Of a stretch of DNA of 64,000 nucleotides, positions 36,113 to 45,792 are shown piece by piece. The stretch's first letter is position 1. Every line of letters begins with the position of its first letter. A program made the translations under genes and the position numbers. This stretch comes from an uncultured Alphaproteobacteria bacterium. Lineage in GTDB: Bacteria > Pseudomonadota > Alphaproteobacteria > Rs-D84 > CACZYB01. Below the pieces are notes generated by a model that did not search any database, was not told the origin of the DNA, and saw only the letters and a list, made by a program, of their open reading frames with translations. The DNA lies in NCBI GenBank assembly GCA_944390685.1, contig CALXQL010000019.1:1-64000 (forward strand), in the 5' to 3' direction.

Positions 36113-37477
36113 TTACTTCATGAACATATTTACCAAATCTTGTAAATGCCCAATTTCAATGATTTTAATACCAAAATCTTGAGGTATTTTTTTCTTCACT
36201 GATTTAGGCATCAAAACACGTTTAAAGCCTAATTTAGAAGCTTCCTTAATACGCAAATCCATAAGGTTCACAGCCCTGATTTCACCTGATAAACCTATTT
36301 CTCCAAAAATCGCCATATCAGAAGGAGCAGGAATATTATTTTTAGAAGACATCAATGCAGCAGCCACCGCCAAATCTCCCGCAGGTTCATTTATTTTCAA
36401 TCCCCCAGTGATATTAAGGAATATATCATAATTAAAAAATTCTTGATGACATCGTGCATCTAATACAGCTGTAATCATAGAAAGTCTTGCCAAATCATAT
36501 CCAACCACAGCTCTTTTTGCATTACCATAATTGGAAGAGGAAACCAAAGCTTGAATTTCCAATAATAAAGGTCTTGTTCCCTCAATCCCAGCGAATACAG
36601 AAGAACCGGAAATATTTCCTCTTCTTTCAGCTAAAAATAAAGCCGATGGATTAGCGACTTCTGTTAATCCTTTATCTGTCATTTCAAAGACACCAATTTC
36701 ATCTGTTGCGCCATATCTATTTTTAACGGAACGTAATATACGGAAATGATGCCCTCTTTCCCCTTCAAAATAAAGAACAGTATCCACCATATGCTCTAAA
36801 ACTCTAGGACCAGCAATAGCCCCTTCCTTTGTAACATGCCCTATTAAAAACAAAGCAAAATTTTTAAGTTTTGCAAGCCTTATCAATTCATTTGCACAAC
36901 TTCTTACTTGAGATATTGTTCCCGGAGCTGATTCTATACTATCCAAAAACATAGTTTGAATTGAATCAATAACAACAACCTTGATATCATCTTCTTCTTT
37001 CAAAGTTGCAACAATATCTCTTATATTGGAATTTGCGGCTAAAAATATAGGAGCATCATCTAAGCCCAATCTTTTAGCACGCATTCTAACTTGATTAACA
37101 GATTCTTCTCCTGTTAAATAAAAAGATTTACCAACCTTTGCGATATTAGAAACCGCTTGCAAAAGAATAGTTGATTTTCCAATACCTGGATCTCCCCCTA
37201 CTAAAACTACACCACCTGCGACCAATCCACCACCCAAAGTTCTATCCAATTCATGAATACCACATGAAATTCTGGGATAATCTTGAACATCTCCTTTTAA
37301 ATTGGTAAAAGATAATTTCAATCCACCAACACCAGCGGTAAGCCCCGTAGGGATGTTTGAAACTTCATCTTTGGCTTCTACGATACAATTCCAAGAATTA
37401 CAAGCTTCACACTTACCAATCCACTTTGGATACTTTGCACCACAATTTTGACATTCAAAAAAGATTTTACTTTTCAT
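36113..37477 (-). CDS. radA: DNA repair protein RadA
   Basis: A 454-aa RecA-like branch-migration protein: N-terminal C4 zinc finger (CQNCG ... CEAC), Walker A GGDPGIGKST near 93-102, the RadA-specific motif here reading KNRYG instead of the usual KNRFG, and a C-terminal Lon-like domain (SGEIRAVN). It promotes recombination intermediates and repair. I choose the ATG at 37477 with TTAGGTG upstream; a GTG two codons earlier is also possible. The gene begins 9 bases after mlaF ends, so it is in the mlaE-mlaF transcript. Confidence 0.93.
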   Translation of the reverse strand: MKSKIFFECQNCGAKYPKWIGKCEACNSWNCIVEAKDEVSNIPTGLTAGVGGLKLSFTNLKGDVQDYPRISCGIHELDRTLGGGLVAGGVVLVGGDPGIGKSTILLQAVSNIAKVGKSFYLTGEESVNQVRMRAKRLGLDDAPIFLAANSNIRDIVATLKEEDDIKVVVIDSIQTMFLDSIESAPGTISQVRSCANELIRLAKLKNFALFLIGHVTKEGAIAGPRVLEHMVDTVLYFEGERGHHFRILRSVKNRYGATDEIGVFEMTDKGLTEVANPSALFLAERRGNISGSSVFAGIEGTRPLLLEIQALVSSSNYGNAKRAVVGYDLARLSMITAVLDARCHQEFFNYDIFLNITGGLKINEPAGDLAVAAALMSSKNNIPAPSDMAIFGEIGLSGEIRAVNLMDLRIKEASKLGFKRVLMPKSVKKKIPQDFGIKIIEIGHLQDLVNMFMK

Positions 37478-37485
37478 ACACACAC

Positions 37486-38250
37486 CTAACTAGCAATTCC
37501 CTTAACAAACCTTTCAACATATTCATTATTTGGATGGGAAAGATCTGCTGGTTTACCATCCCAAATGATTTTACCATTATAAAGCATAACGATTCTATCA
37601 GCAATTTTTTTTGCCGATGCAATGTCATGAGTGATAGTCAAAGCAGTAGCCCCTAATTGCTTAACACATCTCACAATTAAATCATTTATGACATCAGACA
37701 TAATAGGATCCAAACCAGTAGTAGGCTCATCAAAGAAAATTATTTCAGGATTGGTTGCAATAGCCCTTGCAAGCCCAACTCTTTTTTTCATACCACCGGA
37801 AAGTTCAGCAGGCATCATATCTGCTACTTTGGAAGAAAGTCCAACATCATCTAACTTTTCAATTGCAATTTTTTTTGCAATTTCTGGATTCATTTTTTCC
37901 ACATTCAAAAGAGCAAATGCAACATTTTCCCATACACTCATACTATCAAACAAAGCCCCATTTTGAAACAACATACCAATTTTTTTATTATTTTTATAAA
38001 ATTGCTCATCTGTAAAATTGGAAATTTCCGCACCATTTATTTTGATGCTACCACTATCTACATCCATAAGCCCAAGCATCAATCGCAAACTAACCGACTT
38101 ACCCATACCTGATTGACCAAGCATAACAACCGATTCGCCTTTATAAATAGTTAAATCACAATCACTTAAAACATGTTTGCTACCAAAAGCTTTAGAAACT
38201 TTTTTAAGTTCTATTACCGGTTCATTTTTAATAATCTTTTTCTCAACCAT
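37486..38250 (-). CDS. mlaF: MlaF-type ABC transporter ATPase
   Basis: A 254-aa ATPase of the Mla phospholipid-transport system (maintenance of outer-membrane lipid asymmetry): Walker A GQSGMGKS near 44-51, signature LSGGMKKRVGLARA near 141-154, Walker B IIFFDEPTTGLD. The LSGGM-KRV signature is characteristic of MlaF. It follows mlaE after 9 bases. mlaD, mlaC and mlaB are not adjacent, so the remaining parts must be elsewhere or absent. Confidence 0.92.
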   Translation of the reverse strand: MVEKKIIKNEPVIELKKVSKAFGSKHVLSDCDLTIYKGESVVMLGQSGMGKSVSLRLMLGLMDVDSGSIKINGAEISNFTDEQFYKNNKKIGMLFQNGALFDSMSVWENVAFALLNVEKMNPEIAKKIAIEKLDDVGLSSKVADMMPAELSGGMKKRVGLARAIATNPEIIFFDEPTTGLDPIMSDVINDLIVRCVKQLGATALTITHDIASAKKIADRIVMLYNGKIIWDGKPADLSHPNNEYVERFVKGIAS

Positions 38251-38259
38251 AATAACCTC

Positions 38260-39033
38260 TTACTTATTGAAGAATAAAGCAGTTAAAACATAATTAGAAA
38301 TGAGTATCAATATAGAAGATATCACAACAGCATTTGTAGTTGACTTTCCAACGCCATCTGCCCCACCTTCTGTATAATAACCATAATAACACCCCATAGA
38401 AGTTATAATAGCCCCAAAAGCAGATGCTTTAACCAATCCAACAAAGACATCCATCATTTCCAAACTATTATAAGTATTTTTAATATAAACATAAGGATTG
38501 AACCCTAATACATCAACTCCCACTAAAAAGCCACCAAAAATACCAATAATATCAGCAATTAAAACCAAAAAAGGAAGAGTGAGTATTCCCGCCAAAATTC
38601 TTGGTGAAATAATATACTTAAAAGGATTAGTTGAAAGAGTTTTAAGAGCATCAATTTGTTCTGTTACTTTCATAGTTCCAATACTTGCAGCCATAGTTGC
38701 ACCAATTCTACCTGCCACCATCAAACCAGCGAATACAGGACCTAACTCTCTTGTGATTGCAATTACAACAACCGTTGCAACTGCACCTTCTGCTGAGAAA
38801 CGAGAAAATCCAGAATAACTTTGTAAAGCCAATACCATTCCAGAAAATAATGCAGTCAAAGCCACCACAGGCAAAGAATAAAAACCAATTTCCAAAATAT
38901 GCCTTAATAAAACCTTTGGATAAAATGGGGGTGAAAAGAAATTATGTATAGCCCTCATAAAGAAAACAAGGAATTGCCATACTGCATGAATGAAATTTAT
39001 ACCCATAACACCAATTTTTCTAATAATTTCCAT
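38260..39033 (-). CDS. mlaE: MlaE-type ABC transporter permease
   Basis: A 257-aa inner-membrane permease with the N-terminal amphipathic helix and five or six membrane segments typical of MlaE. Family blocks are ITRELGPVFAGLMVAGRIGA near 113-132 and GTMKVTEQIDALKTL near 138-152. With MlaF it forms the core of a lipid transporter. GGAG precedes the start; the upstream pseudouridine synthase gene ends 9 bases before, so these genes form one leftward operon. Confidence 0.93.
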   Translation of the reverse strand: MEIIRKIGVMGINFIHAVWQFLVFFMRAIHNFFSPPFYPKVLLRHILEIGFYSLPVVALTALFSGMVLALQSYSGFSRFSAEGAVATVVVIAITRELGPVFAGLMVAGRIGATMAASIGTMKVTEQIDALKTLSTNPFKYIISPRILAGILTLPFLVLIADIIGIFGGFLVGVDVLGFNPYVYIKNTYNSLEMMDVFVGLVKASAFGAIITSMGCYYGYYTEGGADGVGKSTTNAVVISSILILISNYVLTALFFNK

Positions 39034-39042
39034 AACAAACTC

Positions 39043-40038
39043 CTAACCTTTTAAATTATGAAAGAAATCTATAACACTTTGCATATCATAAGGCAAATCC
39101 GTTTCAAATTTCAAAACTTTTTTTAATATAGGATGAAAAAATTCAATATTTTTACTATGAAGCATTTGCCTATTAACAGAAGCAAGAAAAGTTTTCACAT
39201 CTTTATTTTCAATTTGAGAAAGCAATTTTGAAGAATTACAATACACACTATCTCCAACAATTGGATTACCAATAGAAGCAAGATGAACCCTTATTTGATG
39301 AGTCCTACCTGTTTGTAAAACGCATTTAACCAAACTTATAGGTTTAAATTTTGCACCGGTAAAAACCTCAATTGTTTCATAATGAGTAATTGCCGTTTTA
39401 CCTCCCTCCAACATAACTTGCATTTCTTGCCTATTTTTTGGATTTCTACCAATATTTTTATCAATTGTTCCCTTAACAGGATTAACAATCCCCCAAACCA
39501 AAGCATAATACTCACGCTTTACATCATGATTGGCAAATTGCTTATACATTTCAATATGAGCCCTATCAGATTTACATACCAACATAGCCCCACTTGTATC
39601 CTTATCAAGCCTATGAACTATACCCGCTCTTCCAGCTTCTGCACCAAAAGAAGAAAGCACCCCTTTTGTATGATAAAGCAAAGCATTAACCAATGTCCCA
39701 TCTTCACGCCCCGCCCCTTGATGACACACCATACCAAAAGGTTTATTAAGCACTATCAAATCATCATCTTCATATAAAATATCAAGAGGAATATCTTGAG
39801 GTTTCATGATAAAAGATTTTTCTTCTGGCAAAACATTAACTACAAAAGAATCACCTTTAAAAACTTTAAGCCTGACATCTGCAATTACATCATCATTTGC
39901 ATCAAGCACACAGCCAGCCTTAATCATTTTTTGAATTTTAACTCGTGAAAAGACAGGCATTATATGGGCAAGCCATTTATCCAAACGCCAAGAATCAAAT
40001 TGTTCATCAACCAGCCATAAAAAAGATTGTGCTTCCAT
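39043..40038 (-). CDS. RluA-family 23S rRNA pseudouridine synthase (RluC/RluD type)
   Basis: A 331-aa protein with an N-terminal S4 RNA-binding domain (about 16-72, WRLDKWLAHIMPVFSR) and a pseudouridine synthase domain with the catalytic block HRLDKDTSGAMLV near 142-154. Other family blocks are GMVCHQGAG and GRTHQIRVHLA. Members make pseudouridines in 23S rRNA; which positions cannot be told here (C- and D-type enzymes share this layout). The ATG overlaps the stop of the upstream exported-protein gene by one base (TAATG), so translation is coupled. Confidence 0.92.
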   Translation of the reverse strand: MEAQSFLWLVDEQFDSWRLDKWLAHIMPVFSRVKIQKMIKAGCVLDANDDVIADVRLKVFKGDSFVVNVLPEEKSFIMKPQDIPLDILYEDDDLIVLNKPFGMVCHQGAGREDGTLVNALLYHTKGVLSSFGAEAGRAGIVHRLDKDTSGAMLVCKSDRAHIEMYKQFANHDVKREYYALVWGIVNPVKGTIDKNIGRNPKNRQEMQVMLEGGKTAITHYETIEVFTGAKFKPISLVKCVLQTGRTHQIRVHLASIGNPIVGDSVYCNSSKLLSQIENKDVKTFLASVNRQMLHSKNIEFFHPILKKVLKFETDLPYDMQSVIDFFHNLKG

Positions 40039-40499
40039 TACAATTCAACTCCACCATACTCTTCAATTATTTGTTTATTAGCATTATAATTTAATTGTTT
40101 TTTAGTACAATCCTTAATATTGACTTGCATTCTAGGAATGACCCCTCCTGCCATATTACCAATAACACTAACTGGACACACCATATAACCATCAGCCTTT
40201 TCATTTAAAGAAAAGAAACTTCCAAGTGGTTTATCCAAATAAGATAAATAAATCTCCGTAGGAGGTTCCAAACAATAAAGAGTTATCATATTTTTCCCTG
40301 GCGTAGTTTTATAATATTCTTGATTATATTGACCATAACAAGGAAAACTAGTTAAGAAAAATCCAACCGTAGTGACAAGAGGATTATCAGATTCTATATA
40401 AATTTTATATTGTTGATCGGAAAGTTTGAACCACTTTGTCCAAGATGCTTGAACATCAAAAGAAAATAGCAAACAAACAATGAAAATAAATTTAAACAT
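40038..40499 (-). CDS. Small exported Cys protein, unknown
   Basis: A 153-aa protein with a signal peptide (about 1-18, FSFDVQA). The mature part is about 135 residues with four Cys (FPCYGQY, LYCLEPP, MVCPVSV, KDCTKKQ), consistent with two disulfides in the periplasm. I do not recognise the family. The start is set at 40499 (GGAGACTATTTT upstream), which avoids overlap with the previous gene. It lies between a zinc-ribbon membrane protein and a pseudouridine synthase in a leftward operon. Confidence 0.65.
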   Translation of the reverse strand: MFKFIFIVCLLFSFDVQASWTKWFKLSDQQYKIYIESDNPLVTTVGFFLTSFPCYGQYNQEYYKTTPGKNMITLYCLEPPTEIYLSYLDKPLGSFFSLNEKADGYMVCPVSVIGNMAGGVIPRMQVNIKDCTKKQLNYNANKQIIEEYGGVEL

Positions 40500-40512
40500 A
40501 AAATAGTCTCCA

Positions 40513-41190
40513 TTAAATTTTATCACTATCAGCCAAATCCACCTTTACAGAAAATACCTGATCAGAGAACATAAATACTTTAAACATAAAATCTGTTTTT
40601 TCAAGAGGAGCAAGTTCCTTAACTTCAATTTCTCTTTCTTGTTCTTGCAACAATCTACCATACTTATTTTCAATGCTGATAATAAGTTTAGGTATAGGAA
40701 GAATATTTTGTGTAGGATTATAAATGAATCCTCTTATAATAATATAATCATTGCCACCTTCTCTTACCAAAGTCAAAGGAGTGACAAGTTCAATATAAAG
40801 TTTAGAAGTATCTATTTGTTGTTCTTTTTTATCAAAAATGCTTTGAGATTGATTTGATGAAGAAAAACTATAATTATAAATGAAATTAAACAACATAAAA
40901 ATGATAAAGAATAAAATCAAACCCAAAAAGAATACAAAAACATTTTTTGGATAAAATAATTTATGATACCACCTAACCTTTTTATCAATAGATTTTTCTT
41001 CCACCCCCAAACCATAAAGAAGTTTTTTCTTTTCATTGGTATCAATATCAAAGGAATTATCCTTTTTATCTTCTAAATCCAAAGACCAAACAAAAGCACA
41101 TTCTGCACATTGAAATTTTGTTTTTTTATGACTTAATAAAGAATCATCTACATCAAATTCTGTTTGACATTTTGGACATTTAATAATCAT
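40513..41190 (-). CDS. MJ0042 zinc-ribbon / DUF3426 membrane protein
   Basis: A 225-aa protein with an N-terminal MJ0042-type zinc ribbon (CPKCQTEFDVDD ... CAECAFVW, about 5-35), a single membrane helix (about 88-112) and a periplasmic DUF3426-like beta domain (about 130-222). Proteins of this layout are commonly encoded divergently from ftsE in alphaproteobacteria, as here. Function unknown; the topology suggests a link between a cytoplasmic zinc domain and the envelope. It leads the leftward operon through mlaE and radA. Confidence 0.85.
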   Translation of the reverse strand: MIIKCPKCQTEFDVDDSLLSHKKTKFQCAECAFVWSLDLEDKKDNSFDIDTNEKKKLLYGLGVEEKSIDKKVRWYHKLFYPKNVFVFFLGLILFFIIFMLFNFIYNYSFSSSNQSQSIFDKKEQQIDTSKLYIELVTPLTLVREGGNDYIIIRGFIYNPTQNILPIPKLIISIENKYGRLLQEQEREIEVKELAPLEKTDFMFKVFMFSDQVFSVKVDLADSDKI

Positions 41191-41294
41191 TTTATTTCCC
41201 CATATTAAAAGATTAAGATATAAATATATGATATATAATAAAGATAAAATTACAACATAAAAAATAAATATTTGTAATTTATAAAAAAGTTAAG

Positions 41295-41300
41295 TATTAT
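41295..41300 (+). promoter_or_regulatory. -10 box of the ftsEX operon
   Basis: TATTAT lies 20 bases before the ftsE ATG with a GGAGG ribosome site between, giving a leader of about 13 bases. No good -35 box is seen. Confidence 0.45.
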
Positions 41301-41319
41301 AAGAAATACGGAGGATTAA

Positions 41320-42006
41320 ATGAGCCTAAATGAAACAGAAAATAAAACCATAGTAAAAATTCATAATGTAGGACTACGTTATGGAACAAATCCTGAGGTT
41401 TTAAAGGATATAAATTTAGAATTGAAACAAGGTGATTTTTATTTTTTAACAGGAGCTTCCGGCGCTGGAAAAACATCTTTATTAAATATGATACACCTTG
41501 CACATAGGCCAAGTCGCGGTAAATTAAAAATTTTTGGTAAAGATATAGATTATATAAAACAAAACGATATGGCAAACATACGCCGTAAAATTGGTGTTGT
41601 ATTCCAAGATTATCGTTTACTTGACCATTTATCCGTATTGGATAATGTATCTCTACCTTTAAGAATAATTGGTAAAAGTGAAAAATATATCCAAGCACAT
41701 GTTCCTGAACTAATTGAATGGGTTGGACTTAAAAATTTTATGAATGTGAAACCTCCCTTTTTATCTGGTGGACAACAACAACGTGTTGCAATTGCAAGGG
41801 CTGTTATAAATAATCCCGAATTACTTATTGCAGACGAACCTACTGGAAATGTTGATGAGGAAATGGCAAAAAAATTACTATTTTTATTTTTGGAATTAAA
41901 TAAAATGGGTACAACAATCATCATTGCCACTCATAGCACAAATCTAATCAAACAATTTAAATTTCCAGTTTTACATCTAAACAATGGATATTTAACAAAG
42001 GAATAA
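41320..42006 (+). CDS. ftsE: Cell-division ATP-binding protein FtsE
   Basis: A 228-aa ABC ATPase: Walker A GASGAGKTS near 47-55, signature LSGGQQQRVAIARA near 147-160, Walker B LLIADEPTGNVD. With FtsX it transmits ATP hydrolysis across the membrane to activate peptidoglycan hydrolases or amidase activators at the septum; the NlpD/EnvC-like protein of this window is a candidate partner. FtsX follows after 2 bases. GGAGG precedes the ATG. Confidence 0.95.
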   Translation: MSLNETENKTIVKIHNVGLRYGTNPEVLKDINLELKQGDFYFLTGASGAGKTSLLNMIHLAHRPSRGKLKIFGKDIDYIKQNDMANIRRKIGVVFQDYRLLDHLSVLDNVSLPLRIIGKSEKYIQAHVPELIEWVGLKNFMNVKPPFLSGGQQQRVAIARAVINNPELLIADEPTGNVDEEMAKKLLFLFLELNKMGTTIIIATHSTNLIKQFKFPVLHLNNGYLTKE

Positions 42007-42008
42007 AA

Positions 42009-42899
42009 ATGTTTAAAACAGATATAGCATTCAAATCCGACACGAACAAAGGTTTTTTACCATTCATAACTGCATTTATGGTATTTTTAGCCTGTATCAC
42101 ATTTGCAACAGCTTTAACTGGAAAATATCTTGCAAATGATTGGGATAAAAAAATTTCAAAAAATATTACTATTCAAGTATTACCTGATATGAAAAATAAA
42201 AATCCAAACAAAGAAATTGAAGAACGCATAAAAAATATTACAGAAATTTTAAAACAAACTCCTGGAATAAAATCTTCTTATGCTATGAGTATGAATGAAA
42301 CAATAAAATTATTGAAACCATGGTTAGGGGAAATAGGAGAAGACAAACTTGATATACCCCTTCCCCGAATAATAAGTGTTGAAGTATCGGAAATAATCCC
42401 ATTAAATATAAGGGCATTAACAGATGAAATAAAAAATTATTCTAATTTAATTACAATAGAAAATTATGAATCCTGGATGAATGACTTTACAAATACGATA
42501 TCCGCAATACAAACACTATTGGGATTGATAGTGATTTTGATTCTTGCTACAACAGGAATAACAATTGCACACACAACGAAATCAGGTTTGATTGTAAATA
42601 AAAATGTGATAGAAATAATGCATATGGTAGGAGCCCATAATTCCTACATATCAAAACAATTTTCCACCCAAATGATGAAATTATCAATAAGTGGAGGAAT
42701 AATTGGTTATATAATATCCTGCCTCACAATATATACAATACAACAATTTGCAATTGAAATAAATGGTGGAATAATTTCTAATATAACTTTTTCAAATAAA
42801 ACATATATATATATATTGGCAATTCCAATAATTGCTGGTATAATATCAAAAATAACTGCTGTGTTTACAATAAATAAAACATTAAATCAAATGGTATAA
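42009..42899 (+). CDS. ftsX: Cell-division protein FtsX
   Basis: A 296-aa permease-like protein with a first membrane helix (about 17-38), a periplasmic domain (about 40-165), and three C-terminal helices, as in FtsX. The block around LGLIVILILATTGITIAHT and the following SGLIVNKNVIEIMHMVGA are typical. It docks FtsE and controls peptidoglycan hydrolysis. It starts 2 bases after ftsE and is followed 2 bases later by a DUF218 gene, an order shared by many alphaproteobacteria. Confidence 0.92.
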   Translation: MFKTDIAFKSDTNKGFLPFITAFMVFLACITFATALTGKYLANDWDKKISKNITIQVLPDMKNKNPNKEIEERIKNITEILKQTPGIKSSYAMSMNETIKLLKPWLGEIGEDKLDIPLPRIISVEVSEIIPLNIRALTDEIKNYSNLITIENYESWMNDFTNTISAIQTLLGLIVILILATTGITIAHTTKSGLIVNKNVIEIMHMVGAHNSYISKQFSTQMMKLSISGGIIGYIISCLTIYTIQQFAIEINGGIISNITFSNKTYIYILAIPIIAGIISKITAVFTINKTLNQMV

Positions 42900-42901
42900 A
42901 T

Positions 42902-43597
42902 ATGGAAATAGTTGAAAGATATAAAGAAGGTTTTAAACCAAAATCCTCAATAATAAATGAAGAAAATAGTAAAAAAATTGTTTTATTCTTATTTGGATTA
43001 GTAATAATATATTTTATAGGCTTCATAATTTTTGCTTATAAATTAAATTACGAAGATACCGCACCAAACGAACCAACTGATGCAATAATTGTTTTAACAG
43101 GGGAAAGTAAACGCATAACTGATAGTATAAAGGAACTTGCAAAAAACAATTCCAATAAATTGTTTATTTCTGGCATATATAAACAAAGTTCATTGGAAAA
43201 TTTAATAAATAAAACAATCCAAGATTTACAAAATGAAAAATCTTTAAAAATTAGTCCTCAATCATTAAAAAGTCGTATTTCAATGGGACGTGCAGAAAAC
43301 ACAATTGAAAATGGTCTTGAAAGTGCATCTTGGATACAAAAAAATAATATAAATTCAATCCGCTTGATGACCTCTTACTACCACATGCCACGAAGCAAAT
43401 TAATCTTTGAAAAATATATACCTCATATAAAAATCATAGAACACCCAATTTTATTTGGCGAAAAAAAACCATCAATATTTGATAAAAATGTATTTAAAGT
43501 ATTATTTAGTGAATATAATAAATACATAATCACTTATATATGGAACAAAGCCGGATTTGAATCAACATTCATATTAAAATTACAGGAACAACTATAA
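42902..43597 (+). CDS. DUF218 / YdcF-like membrane protein
   Basis: A 231-aa protein with one membrane helix (about 27-50) and a DUF218 domain: the DAIIVLTGESKRI strand near 61-73, a LFISGI strand, GRAENTIENG near 137-146, and the block MTSYYHMPRSKLIFEK. The family includes SanA and ElyC, involved in envelope integrity. Placed between ftsX and plsC, one base overlap with the latter (TAATG), so it is co-translated. Confidence 0.88.
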   Translation: MEIVERYKEGFKPKSSIINEENSKKIVLFLFGLVIIYFIGFIIFAYKLNYEDTAPNEPTDAIIVLTGESKRITDSIKELAKNNSNKLFISGIYKQSSLENLINKTIQDLQNEKSLKISPQSLKSRISMGRAENTIENGLESASWIQKNNINSIRLMTSYYHMPRSKLIFEKYIPHIKIIEHPILFGEKKPSIFDKNVFKVLFSEYNKYIITYIWNKAGFESTFILKLQEQL

Positions 43598-44304
43598 TGC
43601 AAATACTACGCTCTTTAATATTTAATATACTATTTATATTAAACACAGCCTTTTGGTCAATTTTGGGAACACTATCACTTTTATTTCCTAAAAAAGTATT
43701 AATATTTATATCATATATGTGGAGTTATACAACTCTACTTTTATTAAAATATATATGTAATATAAGATATGAAGTAAAGGGACTTGAAAACATACCACAA
43801 AATGAAAATGTAATATTTGCATCAAAACACCAATCTGCATGGGAAACTATTGCATACCAATATATTTTAGGAAATACAATATTTGTATTTAAAAAGGAAC
43901 TAGCATACATTCCATTTTTTGGATTAACTTTATTAAAAGCAGGCAACATAATGGTTGATAGAGGTGCAAGTAATAAAACAACTCTAAACAAACTAATAAA
44001 AAAATTTAAAAAGACATTAAAATATAGAAATATTATTATTTTTCCGGAAGGCACTCGCACACTTCCAAATACAACTGCAAAATATAAATCTGGTTTAAGC
44101 ATTATTGCACATAATATAGAAAATAAATATGTTGTTCCTATTGCAATAAATTCTGGCATCTATTGGCCAAAACATGGTTTTATAAAAAAGCCTGGAACAA
44201 TAAAGGTTCATATTCTACCTGCCATAAAAACCGGTATTTTATCAAAAGAAGAGTTTCAAAAACTATTAACTCAACAAATAGAAGATGAAACAAAAAAACT
44301 ATAA
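43597..44304 (+). CDS. plsC: 1-acyl-sn-glycerol-3-phosphate acyltransferase
   Basis: A 235-aa membrane-bound acyltransferase that makes phosphatidic acid. An N-terminal hydrophobic pair (about 8-50) precedes the acceptor motif SKHQSAWETI near 79-88, an HX4E form of the usual HX4D, and IIFPEGTRTLP near 147-157. The gene starts inside the DUF218 stop (TAATG). Its own stop codon directly abuts the stop of the convergent pilin-like gene with no intergenic base. Confidence 0.92.
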   Translation: MQILRSLIFNILFILNTAFWSILGTLSLLFPKKVLIFISYMWSYTTLLLLKYICNIRYEVKGLENIPQNENVIFASKHQSAWETIAYQYILGNTIFVFKKELAYIPFFGLTLLKAGNIMVDRGASNKTTLNKLIKKFKKTLKYRNIIIFPEGTRTLPNTTAKYKSGLSIIAHNIENKYVVPIAINSGIYWPKHGFIKKPGTIKVHILPAIKTGILSKEEFQKLLTQQIEDETKKL

Positions 44305-45780
44305 TTAATTGGACCAATTCATATTATCATTTGACGAATTACCAGTGCATTGTTGCTTTGCACATCTATAATATTCATCATAAATTAACCCAGGCATAGG
44401 ATCTACCATACCATCATAATTATTTTTAACGACTCTATAAATATCGGCATATTCATAACTCAATCCCCGCAACACAACGGAAAGAGGAGTTTTTTCAGTA
44501 ATGACTATATTACCAATACGATTTCCAAGAAATTGATCATTAACATTTTTTACCACCACATCAGATAAGTTAACCCTCACTGGTGAAGAAAGAATATTAT
44601 ATTTAGTTTTATTTTTTAAACTATAAATATTATTAAACACGAATCCAACTTTTGGAATACTGACCCCACCAATGGTAATTCCCATACTGCCACCACTTGC
44701 CAAATTGGTATCAATATTAACATTAGAAAGATTCATATTACCAAATTGAGCATAAATAGAAGAAAGTGCAGGTGTTTTAATCAAAGCCCCTACAAACAAA
44801 TTAACTGGCACATTAACAGATAATTTTTTTGCAGTGATAAAAGTGAATTTATCAAGCAATCCACTTATACTACTTGAAGAAGTCAAAAGATTCCCCATAA
44901 CTTGCAAAGTTTCTTCCAAAATGATAGAAGAAGTAGCCTCATCATCAAAACTTAAAGAAGGCTGATTTATACCATTAATAAATGATACGGAAGATTTACT
45001 TGCATCCATAACTTTATTTAAAGTTAATTGATCATCTACGGAAAGAATATTTACATCTCCCACACCTGATGCGGATAAAAATAAATCATTTACTTCTATT
45101 TTACCTTCCACACCTTTATCCAACCCTTCCACCCCAGCGGAAATAATAAAATTATTGATTTTATCAATATTATTAAGATTCATAAATAAATCCGTTCTCA
45201 TAGTAGAAGAACCAAAACCATTACGAGAAATATATTGATAATCTTTTTTTGCAAAACCAATTTTAAATACTATTGGAGGAGTAGCCCAACTTTCCCCCCA
45301 TCCAGCAGCGTCCAAAGACCAACTAGCTCCATAAATAATACCATCTTCCAAATATCCACCAAAACCTTTACTTTCCTTCACAATATCACGTATACGCATA
45401 TCAGGAATTTCAGGATTGCCATCAGCAATTATAATAGCATCATATTCAACATTACCATCACTTTTTTCCCTAGCCCTAACCTTAACTTTATAATTCTGTC
45501 CTATGATATTGACCTTTTTAAAATTTTTTGGAAGTCCATTTTCCTCCAATACAGAAAAAGGAATTTCACTAACCCCTAATTTAATATCAGGTTTTAACTT
45601 CAAATAATTTTCAGTTGCAGTTTTTAATTTAGTCATATCCTTTACTACTAATTGATTACGTAAAGTGTCAGACTTTTGCTTAATATTTTTTTGAAGTATA
45701 GGGAAAACAACTATCAAAATCCCTAACATGAGAAGTATTTCTAATAATATACTACCTTTATCATTTTTATGTTTATACAT
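44305..45780 (-). CDS. Large pilin-like protein 3 (type IV pilin N terminus)
   Basis: A 491-aa protein with a short basic leader, a prepilin site G9/S10, Glu14 at the +5 position and a hydrophobic helix (ILLEILLMLGILIVVFPIL). The remaining 450 residues are rich in Ser, Asn, Leu and beta strands and end with a Cys pair (YRCAKQQCTG). It is far longer than ordinary pilins (150-200 aa). Related proteins lie upstream in the same operon. Function unknown; it may be a minor pilin or adhesin carried by a type IV pilus-like fibre. The GGAG site precedes the ATG; no assembly ATPase or prepilin peptidase gene lies in the window. Confidence 0.72.
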   Translation of the reverse strand: MYKHKNDKGSILLEILLMLGILIVVFPILQKNIKQKSDTLRNQLVVKDMTKLKTATENYLKLKPDIKLGVSEIPFSVLEENGLPKNFKKVNIIGQNYKVKVRAREKSDGNVEYDAIIIADGNPEIPDMRIRDIVKESKGFGGYLEDGIIYGASWSLDAAGWGESWATPPIVFKIGFAKKDYQYISRNGFGSSTMRTDLFMNLNNIDKINNFIISAGVEGLDKGVEGKIEVNDLFLSASGVGDVNILSVDDQLTLNKVMDASKSSVSFINGINQPSLSFDDEATSSIILEETLQVMGNLLTSSSSISGLLDKFTFITAKKLSVNVPVNLFVGALIKTPALSSIYAQFGNMNLSNVNIDTNLASGGSMGITIGGVSIPKVGFVFNNIYSLKNKTKYNILSSPVRVNLSDVVVKNVNDQFLGNRIGNIVITEKTPLSVVLRGLSYEYADIYRVVKNNYDGMVDPMPGLIYDEYYRCAKQQCTGNSSNDNMNWSN

Positions 45781-45792
45781 TTAAAACTCCAT

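Noticed and set aside
40038-40499. Invasion-associated locus B (IalB) assignment
   Set aside because: Size, signal peptide and Cys count are similar, but I do not see the family's Trp/Cys pattern clearly, so I left it unnamed.
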